DNA of 64,000 nucleotides from JACIYW01 sp014359745. GTDB lineage: Bacteria; Pseudomonadota; Alphaproteobacteria; Rhodobacterales; Rhodobacteraceae. The stretch lies in assembly GCA_050433985.1 (NCBI GenBank), contig JBNPWE010000002.1:186001-250000 (forward strand), read 5' to 3'. The position numbers and the translations under genes are program-made. The notes below the pieces were generated by a model, which was given only the letters and a program-made list of their open reading frames with translations, did not search any database and had not been told where the DNA came from. Positions 26,524-35,104 of this stretch are shown here, in pieces (positions within the stretch are counted from its first letter, which is position 1; every line of letters begins with the position of its first letter).

Positions 26524-27497
26524 TCAAGGTTTTGATCAACGGGTTCGGGCGGATCGGGCGCACGGTGCTGCGCGCCTGGCTGCGTGGCGATTGGCCCAAG
26601 GTCGAGGTGGTGGCGATCAACGATATCACCGATGCGCAGACCTGCGCCTATCTTTTTGAATATGACAGCGTTTTCGGCGTCTATCCCGGTCAGGTGGCGC
26701 TGGAAGAGGGCGCGCTGATTGTGGATGGGCGGCGGATCGCCCTGTCACATGCGCCCGATCTTTCGGTGCTGGATCTGTCGCCGGTCGATCTGGTGATGGA
26801 ATGCACCGGGCGGGCCGATACGGTCGAGGTGTCGGGCCGGGGGCTTGCGGCCGGGGCGGGGCGGGTTCTGATATCGGGGCCGTCGGCGGCGGCGGAGCTG
26901 ACAGTGGTTCTGGGCGCCAACGACCATTTCCTGACGCCCGATTACCGGGTGATTTCCAACGCCTCGTGCACCACCAACGCGCTGGCGCCGCTGGTGCGGC
27001 TGATCCACCGGGAATTCGGGGTGACGACCGGCTATATGACCACGGTGCATTGCTATACCGGCAGCCAGCCATCGGTGGATGCGCCGCGCGGCGATCCGGC
27101 GCGGTCGCGCGCGGCGGCGCTTTCGATGGTGCCGACGACCACCTCGGCCTCGCGGCTTCTGGATCAGGTCTTGCCCGACCTGGCCGGCCGGATCGAGGGG
27201 TCGGCGGTGCGGGTGCCGGTGGCCTCGGTTTCGGCGGTGGATCTGGCGGTGATGACCGAACGGCGCTGCACCATGGATGCGGTGAACGCCGCGATCAAGG
27301 GGGCGGGCGGGGTGATCGGCTGGACGGACCGCCCGCTTGTGTCATCCGACCTGCGGGCCCGGCCCGAAAGCATCGTCATGGCGCTGCCCGAAACGGCGGT
27401 GACGCAGGGCGGCATGCTGCGGGTTTTCGGCTGGTACGATAACGAATGGGGCTTTTCCTGCCGGATGCTGGATATGGCGGTGCGCTGGGCGGGGTGA
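26517..27497 (+). CDS. Glyceraldehyde-3-phosphate dehydrogenase-type oxidoreductase
   Basis: NAD(P)-dependent phosphorylating aldehyde dehydrogenase of the GAPDH family, 326 residues. The Rossmann GFGRIGR is at 9-15, the catalytic Cys151 in SNASCTTN, the catalytic histidine in TTVHCYTG, and the C-terminal WYDNEWGFSCRM is intact. It is somewhat divergent (FEYDSVFGVYPG where most have KYDSVHG), so it may be a paralogue for glyceraldehyde 3-phosphate in one direction or erythrose 4-phosphate. It follows phnN by 267 bases in the same direction and is closed by a terminator. Confidence 0.88.
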   Translation: MTVKVLINGFGRIGRTVLRAWLRGDWPKVEVVAINDITDAQTCAYLFEYDSVFGVYPGQVALEEGALIVDGRRIALSHAPDLSVLDLSPVDLVMECTGRADTVEVSGRGLAAGAGRVLISGPSAAAELTVVLGANDHFLTPDYRVISNASCTTNALAPLVRLIHREFGVTTGYMTTVHCYTGSQPSVDAPRGDPARSRAAALSMVPTTTSASRLLDQVLPDLAGRIEGSAVRVPVASVSAVDLAVMTERRCTMDAVNAAIKGAGGVIGWTDRPLVSSDLRARPESIVMALPETAVTQGGMLRVFGWYDNEWGFSCRMLDMAVRWAG

Positions 27498-27526
27498 CGC
27501 GCCGCATCGCCGCACAGTGACTGTGT

Positions 27527-27568
27527 GCCCGCGCATGGCCACCCTGCGCGGGCGTGGCTTTTATTTTT
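27527..27568 (+). terminator. Rho-independent terminator after the GAPDH gene
   Basis: GCCCGCGC (27527-27534) pairs with GCGCGGGC (27546-27553) over an 11-base loop and is followed by GTGGCTTTTATTTTT. Strong candidate for the end of the transcript. Confidence 0.8.
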
Positions 27569-27641
27569 CGCGGGCGAGGTTAGATGTGGGGGATCGTCAG
27601 CGGGTTGCCCCCGCACCTGCCGATGTACAAAAGGAAAGCTG

Positions 27642-28739
27642 ATGACCACCGAAAAACTTTTTACCCCGATCAGGGTCGGCGCGCTGGATCTTGCCAACCG
27701 GGTGGTGATGGCCCCCCTTACCCGCAGCCGCGCCCGCCCCGAGGATGACGCGCCTCACGATCTGCATGTCACCTATTATGGCCAGCGCGCCGGTGCGGGC
27801 CTGATCATCACCGAAGGCAGCCAGATCACGCCCGAGGGCAAGGGCTACGCCTGGACGCCGGGCATCTACAGCGACGCGCAGATCGCCGGCTGGAAAAAGG
27901 TGACCGATGCGGTGCATGCCAAGGGCGGCAAGATCGTGATCCAGCTTTGGCATGTGGGGCGGATATCGCATACCAGCCTGCAACCGGGTGGCCAGGCCCC
28001 CGTCGCACCATCGGCCATCGCCGCCGAAAGCAAGACCTTCGACGGCACGCAGTTTCTGCCCGCATCCACACCGCGCGCGCTGGATATTTCCGAAATGTCG
28101 CGCCTGGTCGATGATTTCCGCAAGGCAACCCTGAACGCCCGCGCCGCCGGGTTTGACGGGGTCGAGATCCACGCCGCCAACGGCTATCTGCTGGATCAAT
28201 TCCTGCGCGACGGCGCGAACCATCGCACCGATGCCTATGGGGGTTCCGTGGAAAACCGCACCCGGTTGCTTGTCGAGGTGATCGAGGGCGTGGTGGGCGC
28301 CTGGGATGCAGGCCATGTCGGCATTCGCCTGTCGCCGTTTTCCAACGCCAACGGCGTGACCGACAGCGACCCGCAGACGTTGTTTTCGCATGTGGTCGAC
28401 CGGATCAACCGCTTTGGCCTGGCCTATCTCCACATGATAGAAGGCCAGACCGGCGGGCCGCGCGATCTGGCCGAAGGGCAGTCGATCGCCGCGCTGCGCG
28501 CGAAATTTGATGGCGTCTACATGGCCAACAACGGCTATGACCGGCAGATGGCGATTGATGCGGTGGCTTCTGGGCGCGCCGACCTGGTGGCCTTTGGCCG
28601 CCCCTTTATCGCCAACCCCGATCTGGTCGCGCGCCTGCAGGCCGGTGCGGCGCTGAACCCGCTTGATACCGAAACGCTTTATGGCGGCGGGGCCAGGGGC
28701 TATACCGATTATCCGGCGATGGGGGCGGCTTCCGCCTGA
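27642..28739 (+). CDS. Old yellow enzyme family reductase (NemA-like)
   Basis: FMN-dependent ene-reductase that reduces activated alkenes such as N-ethylmaleimide or nitro compounds with NADPH. 365 residues from ATG 27642 after AAAGGAAAGC. Typical segments: MAPLTRSRA near 23-31, the substrate-binding HAANGYLLDQFLRD near 178-191 and FGRPFIANPDL near the C-terminus that binds FMN phosphate. Separate from the GAPDH gene by a terminator. Physiological substrate unknown. Confidence 0.92.
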   Translation: MTTEKLFTPIRVGALDLANRVVMAPLTRSRARPEDDAPHDLHVTYYGQRAGAGLIITEGSQITPEGKGYAWTPGIYSDAQIAGWKKVTDAVHAKGGKIVIQLWHVGRISHTSLQPGGQAPVAPSAIAAESKTFDGTQFLPASTPRALDISEMSRLVDDFRKATLNARAAGFDGVEIHAANGYLLDQFLRDGANHRTDAYGGSVENRTRLLVEVIEGVVGAWDAGHVGIRLSPFSNANGVTDSDPQTLFSHVVDRINRFGLAYLHMIEGQTGGPRDLAEGQSIAALRAKFDGVYMANNGYDRQMAIDAVASGRADLVAFGRPFIANPDLVARLQAGAALNPLDTETLYGGGARGYTDYPAMGAASA

Positions 28740-28753
28740 TCAGGGCATATGGC

Positions 28754-28788
28754 ATCTGGCGGCGATCGCGACTATACCGCCGCCAGAT
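28754..28788 (+). terminator. Hairpin between the OYE gene and prmA
   Basis: Perfect 10-bp stem ATCTGGCGGC (28754-28763) / GCCGCCAGAT (28779-28788) with a 15-base loop, no T-tract. Could be a terminator or a processing/attenuation structure between the two genes. Confidence 0.45.
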
Positions 28789-28809
28789 CCAACCGAAAGG
28801 CCCCGCCCC

Positions 28810-29682
28810 ATGCCCACATGGTCCGCCCTGACCACCCTTCCCGGAAAGGCCCCCGCCGAGGCGCTTGCCGAAGCCATGGAGGCGATGGACCCGGCCCCCG
28901 AAGGTGTCGGCGTCTTCGAGATCGAGGACGGATCGGGCCTGTGGGAAGTGGGCGCCTATTTCACCGCCCCCCCCGATGGCGTGGCGCTGGCGATCCTTGA
29001 GGCGGCGTTCGGCGCGCAGCCCTTCGCGGTGTCGGAACTGCCGGAAATCGACTGGGTCGCCAAGGTGCGCCGCGATCTGTCGCCGATCGTGGCGGGGCGG
29101 TTTTTCCTTTATGGCAGCCATGATGCCGACAAGGTGCCCGCCGGGGCGATTTCGCTGCTGATCGAGGCGGCTATGGCCTTTGGCACCGGCCACCACGGCA
29201 CCACCAAGGGCTGCCTGCTGGCGCTTGACCGGCTGGCAGATGCCGGGGTGCGCGCGCAGAACGTGGCCGATATCGGCTGCGGCACCGCGGTTCTGGCGAT
29301 GGCGGCGGCAAAGCTGTGGGGGCTGCCGGTGCTGGCCTCGGATATCGATGCCGTGGCGGTTGAGGTGGCCGGGGCGAACGTGCTTGCCAATGATCTGGCG
29401 GGCCGCGTGACCTGCGTTGAGGCCGCGGGCTTCGATCACCCGGCGCTCGCGGCCGCCGCGCCCTTTGATCTGGTCTTTGCCAATATCCTGATGGGTCCGC
29501 TGCTGGATCTGGCCCCCGCGATGGCCGCGCATCTGGCGCCGGGGGGGCGGGCGATCCTGTCGGGCCTGCTGACCGAACAGGCCGACCGGGTGATCGCCGC
29601 CTATGCCGCCGAAGGCCTGCACCTTGAGGATCGGGGCGATATAGACGTCTGGTCGACGCTGGTTCTGCGCAAAGCCGCCTGA
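28810..29682 (+). CDS. prmA: Ribosomal protein L11 methyltransferase
   Basis: SAM-dependent enzyme that trimethylates ribosomal protein L11. 290 residues from ATG 28810, preceded by GAAAGG. The substrate-recognition N-domain is followed by AFGTGHHGTTKGC near 125-137 (PrmA signature), motif I VADIGCGTAVLAMAA near 155 and the catalytic-type motif FANILMGPL near 223. Cytosolic. Nothing odd. Confidence 0.93.
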   Translation: MPTWSALTTLPGKAPAEALAEAMEAMDPAPEGVGVFEIEDGSGLWEVGAYFTAPPDGVALAILEAAFGAQPFAVSELPEIDWVAKVRRDLSPIVAGRFFLYGSHDADKVPAGAISLLIEAAMAFGTGHHGTTKGCLLALDRLADAGVRAQNVADIGCGTAVLAMAAAKLWGLPVLASDIDAVAVEVAGANVLANDLAGRVTCVEAAGFDHPALAAAAPFDLVFANILMGPLLDLAPAMAAHLAPGGRAILSGLLTEQADRVIAAYAAEGLHLEDRGDIDVWSTLVLRKAA

Positions 29683-29736
29683 TTTGCCATAATCTCGCCA
29701 TATTTAGGCCCCATAAAGACCATTCGGTGGGGGCCG

Positions 29737-30102
29737 ATGATCGGGAGTTTGGTCGTGGCCGATGCAAATCTGGACGATTTCTATCGTCGCGTTGACCGTA
29801 TTCAAAAGATAAACCACGCAGGCGGCGGTTTTGAGGCCGCAGAGGCGATTGGCAGATCCTATTACACCCGGCGCTCAAGGCGTCGCCTTCCGGTTTTCGG
29901 GCCGGTGATGATCGTGGTGATGGTGTTTGTCGGGCTGAAGGGCGTCATTCACGCCCAGATCGGCGCTGCAACCTATGATCAGCGGGTGGCGGCGCTGCAA
30001 ACCGGCACGGCGGGCGAACGGGTCGGGGCCTATGTGCTGCGCGCCGATGGGCCGACGCGCTTCATCTCGCGCCACGTTCTGGAATTGATCGCGGGACGAT
30101 AG
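29737..30102 (+). CDS. Small single-span membrane protein of unknown function
   Basis: 121 residues from ATG 29737; GTG 29755 has a better-spaced GGGAG site and would give 115. A basic stretch YYTRRSRRRLP precedes one transmembrane segment (about residues 52-72, VFGPVMIVVMVFVGLKG), suggesting an N-in orientation with a periplasmic C-terminal half. No family recognised with confidence; coding is supported by the open frame, start signals and the terminator after it. Confidence 0.65.
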   Translation: MIGSLVVADANLDDFYRRVDRIQKINHAGGGFEAAEAIGRSYYTRRSRRRLPVFGPVMIVVMVFVGLKGVIHAQIGAATYDQRVAALQTGTAGERVGAYVLRADGPTRFISRHVLELIAGR

Positions 30103-30130
30103 GGCTGGGCTTTGTCCGCCGCGTATTGAT

Positions 30131-30161
30131 AAGGCCGCACCCGTTGCCAGGTGCGGCCCTT
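30131..30161. terminator. Bidirectional terminator hairpin
   Basis: GGCCGCACC (30133-30141) pairs with GGTGCGGCC (30150-30158), loop of 8, flanked by AA on the left and TT on the right. Placed between convergent genes (membrane protein on plus, DUF1127 on minus). Confidence 0.65.
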
Positions 30162-30208
30162 ATGCGTCGTGAGTGGTGTGGTCTGTGTCGTGCCTGCTGG
30201 CGCGGTAT

Positions 30209-30424
30209 TCAGCCGTGCTGCCCCATCGCGGCCCGTTCCACATCGGCGCGGGTCAGGCCGATATCCGCAAGGTCGCGATCGCTGAGCGCGTTCAGCGCGC
30301 GGCGCGTCCTGCGGGTATCGTTCCAGCCCACCACGCGCTCGCGGATCGAGGCGAAGACCTGAACAAAACCATATGTGGTGATCGCGCCAAAGGGCGCCGG
30401 GCGGGTCGTATCGAAGGCGGCCAT
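30209..30424 (-). CDS. DUF1127 (YjiS-like) small protein
   Basis: 71 residues ending in the DUF1127 helix pair: VVGWNDTRRTRRAL followed by LSDRDLADIGLTRADVE. ATG 30424 is preceded by AAAAGGATT on the minus strand. In Rhodobacter and Agrobacterium short DUF1127 proteins have been linked to RNA turnover, sRNA control and phosphate or carbon stress; this one is longer than the about 47-residue arginine-rich class, so its role is open. Confidence 0.88.
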   Translation of the reverse strand: MAAFDTTRPAPFGAITTYGFVQVFASIRERVVGWNDTRRTRRALNALSDRDLADIGLTRADVERAAMGQHG

Positions 30425-30638
30425 CGGGGAAATCCTTTTCAAAAAGCCGTAGATTTGGGCATGCTGCCCACACGATGCCAGATAGTGGGGCGACCAGGAC
30501 ATAGCAAGCGGGTGAAATTGCATGCCCGACCTGTAGAAACTGCATGACTGTGGGGCTGTGTGCGGGGAAAGGCGCTGGCGGATGTTCTCTTTTCGTGCTA
30601 GTTGACCCTGATCTGGGATCATCGCGGAAGGGGGCAGG

Positions 30639-31148
30639 ATGCGGGTGTTGGGGATCGATCCGGGCCTGCGCAATCTGGGCTGGGGGGTGATCGATGCCGA
30701 AGGGTCGCATCTGCGCCATGTGGCGAACGGCATCTGTCATTCGGCGGGCGATGATCTGGCGCTGCGCCTGCTCAGCCTGCACCGGCAATTGACCGAAGTG
30801 CTGCGCGACCATGCGCCCGATGCGGCGGCGGTGGAACAGACATTCGTCAACAAGGATGCGGTGGCCACGCTGAAGCTGGGTCAGGCGCGGGGGATCGCGC
30901 TGCTGGTGCCCGCGCAGGCGGGGCTTCTGGTTGGGGAATATGCGCCGAACGCGGTGAAAAAGGCGGTGGTCGGTGTGGGCCATGCCGACAAGGTGCAGGT
31001 GCAGCACATGGTGCGGCTGCAACTGCCCGGTGTGGTGATCGCGGGTGCCGATGCCGCCGATGCGCTGGCGATCGCGATTTGCCATGCGCATCATCTGCAA
31101 TCGGCCGGGCGGTTGGCTGCGGCGGTGGCGCGCGGGGCGCGGCAGTGA
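30639..31148 (+). CDS. ruvC: Holliday junction resolvase RuvC
   Basis: Endonuclease that resolves Holliday junctions together with RuvAB. 169 residues; acidic catalytic residues D7 (GIDPG), E66 (VEQTF), D138 and D141 (GADAADALA) are all present. A TTGACC at about 30602 may be part of its promoter. Head of the ruvC-ruvA-htpX-ruvB group; the stop is 64 bases before ruvA, a gap holding a dispersed repeat. Confidence 0.96.
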   Translation: MRVLGIDPGLRNLGWGVIDAEGSHLRHVANGICHSAGDDLALRLLSLHRQLTEVLRDHAPDAAAVEQTFVNKDAVATLKLGQARGIALLVPAQAGLLVGEYAPNAVKKAVVGVGHADKVQVQHMVRLQLPGVVIAGADAADALAIAICHAHHLQSAGRLAAAVARGARQ

Positions 31149-31173
31149 ACGCGGGGCTTGTGGCGCGGGTGGG

Positions 31174-31207
31174 AGCCTCCGGCGGGAGTATTTGTATCGA
31201 GAGGATG
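31174..31207 (+). repeat. Dispersed GAGTATTT element, type 1 (copy A)
   Basis: AGCCTCCGGCGGGAGTATTT followed by GTATCGAGAGGATG, in the ruvC-ruvA gap. Nearly identical to the copy at 39405-39439. Its GAGAGGA lies just upstream of the ruvA ATG and is the likely ribosome-binding site. Confidence 0.8.
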
Positions 31208-31212
31208 GGGTC

Positions 31213-31905
31213 ATGATCGGCAAGATCGCCGGGCGGGTGGATTACCGGGGCAGCGATCATGTGCTGATCGATGTGCGCGGGGTGGGGTATATCGTGCATG
31301 TGTCGGACCGGACGCTGGCGATGCTGCCTGGACCGGGGGGGATGGCGGCGCTTTATACCGATCTGGTGGTGCGCGAGGATCTGTTGCAGCTTTACGGCTT
31401 TCCGACGCTTTTGGAAAAGGAATGGCACCGGTTGCTGACCACGGTGCAGGGGGTGGGGGCCAAGGCCTCGCTGGCCATCCTCGGGGTGCTGGGCCCCGAA
31501 GGGGTTGGCCGGGCGATTGCGCTGGGCGACTGGAACACGGTCAAGGCGGCGCCGGGGGTGGGGCCGAAGCTGGCGCAGCGGGTGGTCAATGAATTGAAGG
31601 GCAAGGCGCCCGCGGTGATGGCCCTGGGTGGGCTGGCGGATCCGGGCGCGGTGACGCAAGAGGCGGCCGGGCACACTGTGCCCCACCCCGTGGTGAGTGG
31701 TGCGGCGGGTGGTTTTTCGGGTGGTTCGGCTGCGGCGACATCCGAGGCGCTTTCGGCGCTTGCCAATCTGGGCTATGCGCCCGGCGATGCGGCGGCGGCG
31801 GTGGCCGGGGCGTTGGGGGCAGCGGAAAGGGGAGCGGGGGAAAGCGGTTTGGACACAGGCGATCTGATCCGCGCGGCGCTGCGGCTTCTGGCGCCCAAGG
31901 CTTGA
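31213..31905 (+). CDS. ruvA: Holliday junction DNA helicase subunit RuvA
   Basis: Tetrameric protein that binds the Holliday junction and loads RuvB. 230 residues, a little longer than the usual 200: domain I (MIGKIAGRVDYRG), two helix-hairpin-helix motifs (TTVQGVGAKASLAIL and KAAPGVGPKLAQRVV near 75-125), then an enlarged Ala/Gly-rich linker (about 145-180) before the C-terminal RuvB-binding domain. The long linker is the only unusual point. Confidence 0.95.
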   Translation: MIGKIAGRVDYRGSDHVLIDVRGVGYIVHVSDRTLAMLPGPGGMAALYTDLVVREDLLQLYGFPTLLEKEWHRLLTTVQGVGAKASLAILGVLGPEGVGRAIALGDWNTVKAAPGVGPKLAQRVVNELKGKAPAVMALGGLADPGAVTQEAAGHTVPHPVVSGAAGGFSGGSAAATSEALSALANLGYAPGDAAAAVAGALGAAERGAGESGLDTGDLIRAALRLLAPKA

Positions 31906-31956
31906 GGCGGGCGGCGCGGCGGCCCATATCCGCGTTGCATGATCTTGGAGGGTGCT

Positions 31957-32835
31957 ATGGGATATGTGCGCACGGGCGTACTGATGGCCGCGATGACGGC
32001 ACTGGTGATGGGGCTTGGCCTGCTGCTGGGCGGGCAGGGCGGGCTGATCATCGCGCTGGTGCTGGCGGGGGGCATGAACCTTTATGCGCTGTGGAATTCC
32101 GACAAGGCGGTCTTGCGACAGCAAGGCGCGCGGCCGGTGGATGCGGCGGAGGCGCCCGGCCTTGTTGGCTTGGTGCGCGATCTGGCAGGTCGGGCCGGGG
32201 TGCCGATGCCCAAGGTCTATGTGATCGACACGGCCCAGCCCAACGCCTTTGCCACCGGGCGCAATCCGGATAATGCGGCGGTGGCGGTGACCGCGGGCCT
32301 GATGCGCAGCCTGACGCGCGACGAGCTGGCCGGGGTGATCGCGCATGAGCTGGCGCACATCAGGAACCGCGACACGCTGTTGATGACCGTCACCGCGACC
32401 TTCGCCGGGGCGATTTCCATGCTGGCCAATTTCGCGCTGTTCTTTGGCGGGCGGCGCGACAATCCCTTGGGGCTTATCGGGACATTGGCGATGATGATCC
32501 TCGCGCCCCTTGCCGCAGCGCTGGTGCAGATGGCGATTTCGCGCACGCGCGAATATGAGGCCGACCGGGTGGGGGCAGAGATATGCGGCCAGCCGCTGGC
32601 GCTGGCATCCGCCTTGGAACGTATCGCGGGCGGGGCCGCGCGCATCGACAACATGGCGGCGGAACGTAACCCGGCGACTGCGCATATGTTCATCATCAAC
32701 CCGCTGCACGCCCACGCCCATGACCGGCTGTTCGCCACCCATCCGGCCACGGAAAACCGGGTGGCGGCGCTGCGCGCGCTCGCGGCCAGGATGGGGCAGG
32801 CCCCGGCAGGGGTCGCGCCGGGGCCGTGGGGATGA
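31957..32835 (+). CDS. htpX: Membrane zinc metalloprotease HtpX
   Basis: M48-family inner-membrane protease of the envelope stress response, degrading damaged membrane proteins. 292 residues from ATG 31957, which follows TTGGAGGG. Two N-terminal transmembrane segments (about 7-25 and 29-46), zinc-binding HELAH at 130-134, two more hydrophobic segments (about 140-190) and the third ligand in REYEADR. It lies between ruvA and ruvB in the same direction, an unusual place for it. Confidence 0.95.
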   Translation: MGYVRTGVLMAAMTALVMGLGLLLGGQGGLIIALVLAGGMNLYALWNSDKAVLRQQGARPVDAAEAPGLVGLVRDLAGRAGVPMPKVYVIDTAQPNAFATGRNPDNAAVAVTAGLMRSLTRDELAGVIAHELAHIRNRDTLLMTVTATFAGAISMLANFALFFGGRRDNPLGLIGTLAMMILAPLAAALVQMAISRTREYEADRVGAEICGQPLALASALERIAGGAARIDNMAAERNPATAHMFIINPLHAHAHDRLFATHPATENRVAALRALAARMGQAPAGVAPGPWG

Positions 32836-32896
32836 GGGGGCTTGCCCCGCCCGCCAAATCCCCCGACACTGCCCGAAATCCGCAAGGGGCTTACCC

Positions 32897-33922
32897 ATGA
32901 CCGACCCGCTGACCCTGTCGCCCGCCCCGCAACCCGAGGATGCCGACCGGGCATTGCGACCGCAATTTCTGAATGATTTCATAGGCCAGGCTGAGGCGCG
33001 CGCCAATCTCAAGGTGTTCATCGAAAGCGCCCGGATGCGGGGGGAAGCGATGGATCACACGCTGTTTCACGGGCCGCCGGGGCTGGGCAAGACCACGCTG
33101 GCGCAGATCATGGCGCGCGAATTGGGGGTGGGGTTTCGGATGACATCGGGGCCGGTGCTGGTCAAGGCGGGTGATCTGGCCGCGATCCTGACCAATCTCG
33201 AGGCGCGCGATGTGCTGTTCATCGATGAAATCCACCGGCTTAACCCGGCGGTTGAGGAGGTGCTTTATCCCGCGCTCGAAGATTTCGCGCTGGATCTGGT
33301 GATCGGCGAAGGGCCGGCGGCGCGCACGGTGCGCATCGATCTGCAACCCTTCACCCTGGTGGGGGCGACCACGCGGCTGGGGCTGTTGACGACGCCCTTG
33401 CGCGACCGGTTCGGCATCCCCACCCGCCTGCAATACTATACCGAGGATGAGCTGCACGAGATCGTCACCCGTGGCGCGCGGCTTATGAATATCCCCGCGG
33501 AAACAGCGGGTTGCCGTGAAATTGCCCGACGCGCGCGCGGCACGCCGCGCATTGCCGGGCGGCTGTTGCGGCGGGTGGTGGATTTCGCGCTGGTGGATGG
33601 CGACGGCACCCTGACGCGCGAAATTGCGGATTCGTCGCTGACCCGGCTGGGGGTGGATCACCTGGGTCTGGACGGGGCCGACCGGCGGTATCTGACCCTT
33701 CTGGCCGAGAATTACGGCGGCGGGCCGGTGGGGGTAGAGACCATCGCGGCGGCACTTTCCGAGGCGCGCGATGCGATCGAAGAGGTGATCGAACCCTACA
33801 TGTTGCAACAGGGCCTGATCCAGCGCACGCCGCGCGGGAGGATGCTGGCGGCCAAGGCCTGGCGGCACCTGGGGCTGGAGGCGCCTCGGGCGGCGGGGCA
33901 CAGCGATCTGTTCGGCGGATAA
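32897..33922 (+). CDS. ruvB: Holliday junction branch migration ATPase RuvB
   Basis: Hexameric AAA+ motor for branch migration. 341 residues: Walker A GPPGLGKTT near 60-68, Walker B VLFIDEIHRL, sensor 1 GATTRLG, arginine finger region GTPRIAGRLLRR, and a C-terminal winged helix with RTPRGRM. Start ATG 32897 follows AAGGGG. Downstream the expected ybgC-tolQ type genes are missing; instead an insertion-sequence-rich segment follows. Confidence 0.96.
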   Translation: MTDPLTLSPAPQPEDADRALRPQFLNDFIGQAEARANLKVFIESARMRGEAMDHTLFHGPPGLGKTTLAQIMARELGVGFRMTSGPVLVKAGDLAAILTNLEARDVLFIDEIHRLNPAVEEVLYPALEDFALDLVIGEGPAARTVRIDLQPFTLVGATTRLGLLTTPLRDRFGIPTRLQYYTEDELHEIVTRGARLMNIPAETAGCREIARRARGTPRIAGRLLRRVVDFALVDGDGTLTREIADSSLTRLGVDHLGLDGADRRYLTLLAENYGGGPVGVETIAAALSEARDAIEEVIEPYMLQQGLIQRTPRGRMLAAKAWRHLGLEAPRAAGHSDLFGG

Positions 33923-34049
33923 GGGGGCTGGTTTCGGGCGGGTTCCGGTCTGGTTCTGGTTCCGACGCGCGCTGCGATCACCAAAGGTTAACGCGGGCGG
34001 CGCATCCTGCCCCGATCACGCCTGAGGAGCGCACGCCATACCCGCCCCG

Positions 34050-34157
34050 ATGCCGCCCCTGCCCGCCGCCGGTTCCGCCGCCCGTTCTGCCAAGGCGCGG
34101 GCGCATTTTGAGTACATGGCGGCGGTGATGGAGCGGCTGGAATGGGATCTGCACACC
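34050..34157 (+). pseudogene. 5' fragment of a host gene cut by an ISAs1-type end
   Basis: The frame from ATG 34050 reads MPPLPAAGSAARSAK then HFEYMAAVMERLEWDLHT and meets the CAGGGCAATCGCATT end of an insertion sequence at 34158, running on to a stop at 34222-34224. About 36 native residues are left. GAGGAG at 34024-34029 is far from this ATG but well placed for an ATA at 34038 in the same frame, so the true start codon may have been mutated. Family not recognised. Confidence 0.45.
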
Positions 34158-34362
34158 CAGGGCAATCGCATTTCAGATTTGAGCGATAAGCTTGCGCAAG
34201 AAGGTGTCATCCCATCCGGCGTTTGAACTTGAGGCGGTTTGATCCTTTTGATCTGTCGGCCTTGATTACATTGAGGGCGGCGCGTCTGAACATCGCGAAG
34301 TTGGCGGGGGCGTTTTTGTCCGGGCTGGGTGGGCGTCCTCGCGCATTGTGACATCGAGGAAC
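34158..34362 (-). mobile_element. Remnant of an ISAs1-family element (transposase 3' end)
   Basis: Minus-strand translation in broken frames gives LDVTMREDA, then FAMFRRAALNVIKADRSKG with FKRRMG, then WDDTFLRKLIAQI and a stop at 34173-34175, which together match the C-terminus of ISAs1-type DDE transposases. At least two frameshifts separate the pieces. CAGGGCAATCGCATTTCA at 34158-34175 looks like the terminal inverted repeat. The 5' part of the transposase is missing because the IS66 piece abuts at 34363. Confidence 0.65.
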
Positions 34363-35104
34363 GTAAGCGGTTTGTCGTCAGCCCCGTGGTTTCGGCTTTG
34401 TGATGTTTGAGGCATGCCATCCTGCAACTGAGTTTGCAGGAGGTTGGCGGTGGAACACCAAAACGAGCATCGGATGGAGGTGCGCGGGTCGAATAGAGTG
34501 TCACGGATCGAGGTCCTTGATGGTCCGACGGGACGGCGGCGATGGGCGGATGACCTCAAGGCGCGCATCGTGGCCGAGAGTTTTCAGCCCGGGGCGCGGG
34601 TCTGCGATGTTGCGGCGAAGTATGGGTTGATTGCCCGGCACCTTTCCGGATGGCGCGGGCTTGCGCGCAAGCGGGAGCTGGTGGGGGCGATGTATGCATT
34701 GCCGGCATTCGTGCCGCTGGTGATCGAGCCATTGGTTGATACCGCTGCCGCTGCGGCACCGGCCGACACGGGCGTAATCAGGGTCGAGATTTGCGGCGCA
34801 GTTTTGCATGTGACACCGGAGTGCAGTCCGGGGCGTGCGGCGGCTTTGGCGGCGGCCTTGAGGAAGGTGCTGTGAGGAAGGTGCTGTGATCTTCCCGGAT
34901 CAGGTAGTGCGGATCGTGATCGCGACGAGGCCGGTGGACTTCCGCAAGGGGCACGATGGTCTGGCCGCCATGGCGCATGCCGAGTTGGGCTTTGCGCCCA
35001 AGGCGGGGGTGATGGGTGTGTTCAGGTCCAAACGGGGTAATCGGATCAAGGTCTTGTCCCGGGACGGCAGCGGGATCGTGATGATCTACAAGCGGCTTGA
35101 GGCT
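34363..35104 (+). mobile_element. Truncated IS66-family element (left part only)
   Basis: Left end GTAAGCGG at 34363 agrees with the GTAAGC-type termini of IS66 elements. It carries tnpA and a truncated tnpB; the large transposase gene tnpC and the right end are gone, so an internal-to-right deletion fused tnpB to foreign sequence near 35100. It inserted inside the ISAs1 remnant, giving a nested arrangement. It cannot move by itself. Confidence 0.75.
34450..34875 (+). CDS. tnpA: IS66 accessory protein TnpA
   Basis: Helix-turn-helix protein of IS66 transposition. 141 residues from GTG 34450, which has AGGAGG six bases upstream; the in-frame TTG at 34444 is too close to it. HTH region DDLKARIVAESFQPGARVCD then VAAKYGLIARHLSGW (about 34-68) is the OrfA signature. 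Frame intact, but without tnpC it has no function expected. A 14-base tandem duplication joins it to tnpB. Confidence 0.85.
   Translation: MEHQNEHRMEVRGSNRVSRIEVLDGPTGRRRWADDLKARIVAESFQPGARVCDVAAKYGLIARHLSGWRGLARKRELVGAMYALPAFVPLVIEPLVDTAAAAAPADTGVIRVEICGAVLHVTPECSPGRAAALAAALRKVL

Noticed and set aside
27642..28739. Assigning the symbol nemA
   Set aside because: The old yellow enzyme family is broad and several paralogues often coexist; sequence alone does not identify the N-ethylmaleimide reductase orthologue.
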